From the NCBI GenBank assembly GCA_938042265.1, contig CALIRN010000021.1, positions 1 through 7,033 of the forward strand: DNA of 7,033 nucleotides, read 5' to 3'. Made by a program: the position numbers and the translations under genes. Positions within the stretch are counted from its first letter, which is position 1, and the number at the start of each line of letters is the position of its first letter. Origin of the DNA: an uncultured Eubacteriaceae bacterium. Lineage in GTDB: Bacteria > Bacillota > Clostridia > Lachnospirales > CAG-274. Below the pieces are notes generated by a model. The model searched no databases. It was not told the origin of the DNA and worked only from the letters and a program-made list of their open reading frames with translations. Of the stretch, positions 5,533-7,033 are shown one piece after another.

Positions 5533-7033
5533 ATGAAAAATAAGCTTATTATAAATATTGTGCTGGTATACTTTGTATTGCTGGCAGTAGTGCTGGTTAT
5601 ACAGTTGAATAATAACAGGAATAATAACGTTTCAACGGAGCCGCTTAAGGACAGTGTCAGATACAGTGACATTTTAAGCGATTGTGTTGTACTTTATGAC
5701 AGAAGTCCCGTTATGCTTGTTAAGCAAAAGCAGAAGCTTGTCAACAATGAAAAGGCAGCCTGTGTGCCTGTTATTGAGGAGAAAGTAGCTCTTGTACCAA
5801 TCGACTTTTTCAAGGAGGCCTTTGGTGCGGTTGTAAGCTCTGATGAAAGCAGAAATTCGGCAACGGTCAGACTTAACAATAAGGCTATGGTTGTTGACGG
5901 TAAAAATGGTGTAATTACGCTTGTATCTGCCTCTAAGGAAAAAACTTTGGAAACAAAGGGCTATATTGAGTTTAGAAATGACTGTGCATATATTTCTCTT
6001 GACGGCTTTGCAGAGGGCTTTGACAAGCAGCTTTCAATTTATGACAGTATGGCGCTTTTAAGTGACCGTGAGCTTAATCTTAAGGATAATGAGGTAAGCG
6101 GTTTTACTGCAGAGGTTGAGCCTCAGGTAAATAATCTCCCATCTGTTGATGAGCAGCAGAAGCTTGAGGAGTTGCTGGGAAGCGGTGCGGTAAACATTTT
6201 TAATACGATAGGCGAAACAATCGGCATCCAAAAGGAGGAGAGTCCCGTAAGTACACTGGGACTTGATGCAACGGGTATTGATACTCCCTCCTATTTAAGA
6301 ACGGACGGAAGTTATATATACTTTATAAGGGATAACAGCCTTAATATTGCAACCATAGGTGAAAGACCTGAAACAATAAGCAGTACTGAGATTGATCTGT
6401 CCAAAATATATGGTATTTATGTTGACGGAAATTATGTATCGGTTATAGGCGAGGGTATTGCACTGGCAGACAATTCCTCTGATTTCAGTGGCTGTACAAT
6501 AGTTGTGTATGATATTACTGATAAGTCAAAGCCCGTAATTACAAGACAGATTGGTGCTGAGGGCAGCTATTCACAGGCCTGCAAAAAGGAGGATACAGTT
6601 TACCTTTTTGTAAAAAAGGAGGCGGAAAACGCGGACAGTTTTGATATGCCTGCCTGTTATGACAGCGCAAACTCTGCCGTGGGTGAAAGCAAAAGTCTGT
6701 CAGAGGTACGCTATGTACCTGAAATGGCAGATAAGGCATATACCTCAATACTGGGCTTTAATATAAGGGATATGGGCAGAGCACTTAATGTGTATACTAT
6801 TCTTGGCTGCGGAGATAATTATTCACTGACAGGCAGCAGCCTTTATATTGCGGCAGCTTCGGTAACAGGTACCTCAATGTACAGGTTGGCGCTTGATGAC
6901 GGCAGCATTAAATATTCTGCAGCGGGCTTTACCCTTGGGGATATACCGGATAATGCCTGTATGAATGAATATAACGGCGTTTTAAGGCTTGCCATAAAAA
7001 AAGAAGATAAGGTGCAGGTTACTCTGCTTGATG
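5533..7033 (+). CDS. Membrane-anchored protein with copper-amine-oxidase-like N-terminal domain and beta-propeller domain (3' end outside window)
   Basis: The frame is open for 500 codons to the window end with no stop. Start ATG 5533 follows GAGGT (5522-5526) by six bases; a GTG lies one codon upstream, and a TGA at 5521 rules out longer forms. Residues 5-24 form a hydrophobic segment (IVLVYFVLLAVVLVI) that should act as an uncleaved anchor or signal. Residues about 55-175 resemble the copper amine oxidase N-terminal-like domain (PF07833): VALVPIDFFKEAFGAVVSSD and the second half CAYISLDGFAEGFD. This is usually a wall or envelope module in Clostridia, not an oxidase. From about 239 on, the pattern fits the secreted beta-propeller family PF09826: YLRTDGSYIYFIRDNSLNIA (254-273), VVYDITDKSKPVITRQIG (324-341), then SYSQAC, and AGFTLGDIPDNACMNEYNGV (464-483). 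Several family-consensus residues diverge. The 37-base gap suggests the same transcript as the M23 gene. Its biochemical role is unknown. Confidence 0.85.
   Translation, partial: MKNKLIINIVLVYFVLLAVVLVIQLNNNRNNNVSTEPLKDSVRYSDILSDCVVLYDRSPVMLVKQKQKLVNNEKAACVPVIEEKVALVPIDFFKEAFGAVVSSDESRNSATVRLNNKAMVVDGKNGVITLVSASKEKTLETKGYIEFRNDCAYISLDGFAEGFDKQLSIYDSMALLSDRELNLKDNEVSGFTAEVEPQVNNLPSVDEQQKLEELLGSGAVNIFNTIGETIGIQKEESPVSTLGLDATGIDTPSYLRTDGSYIYFIRDNSLNIATIGERPETISSTEIDLSKIYGIYVDGNYVSVIGEGIALADNSSDFSGCTIVVYDITDKSKPVITRQIGAEGSYSQACKKEDTVYLFVKKEAENADSFDMPACYDSANSAVGESKSLSEVRYVPEMADKAYTSILGFNIRDMGRALNVYTILGCGDNYSLTGSSLYIAAASVTGTSMYRLALDDGSIKYSAAGFTLGDIPDNACMNEYNGVLRLAIKKEDKVQVTLLD

Overview
The window looks like a chromosomal segment of a low-to-moderate GC Gram-positive anaerobe, most likely a gut-type Clostridia member. 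This is an inference from three things: an ATP/pyrophosphate-type pyruvate phosphate dikinase, an ftsE-ftsX-M23 hydrolase cluster of the Firmicutes kind, and an envelope protein that joins a copper-amine-oxidase-like N-terminal domain to a secreted beta-propeller domain. All confident genes are on the + strand and share similar codon use (many CTT, GTT and AAG codons). There is no sign of a phage, an insertion sequence, a CRISPR array or an rRNA/tRNA gene.

Layout: (1) bases 1-1583 hold the C-terminal three fifths of ppdK, closed by a clear intrinsic terminator at 1601-1636. (2) Bases 1637-2401 form a long AT-rich gap without a confident gene. It contains a possible decayed minus-strand reading frame (about 1774-1965, perhaps to 2034), a 12-base direct repeat, and a plausible promoter just before ftsE. 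(3) Bases 2402-4163 hold ftsE and ftsX, overlapping by 11 bases. (4) Bases 4164-4292 form a highly structured spacer with three inverted repeats, two of which share bases and exclude each other. The last is a 20-bp stem followed by a T-rich run, so it may be a terminator or attenuator inside the operon. (5) Bases 4293-5495 hold a secreted coiled-coil M23 endopeptidase of the PcsB/CwlO-like type. (6) From 5533 to past the window end there is a membrane-anchored protein with a copper-amine-oxidase-like domain and a PF09826-like beta-propeller domain.

How the genes fit together: FtsE (ATPase) and FtsX (membrane protein) form an ABC-type machine that, in studied Firmicutes, activates a coiled-coil peptidoglycan hydrolase outside the cell during growth or division. 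The next gene encodes such a hydrolase with a complete zinc site. The propeller protein follows after only 37 bases and probably shares the transcript, which makes it a candidate extra envelope partner. PpdK interconverts pyruvate and PEP, lies in its own transcription unit and is probably unrelated to the division genes. The points most worth a second look are the mutually exclusive hairpins before the hydrolase gene, the roughly 60-residue acidic insert in the FtsX extracellular domain, and the propeller protein.
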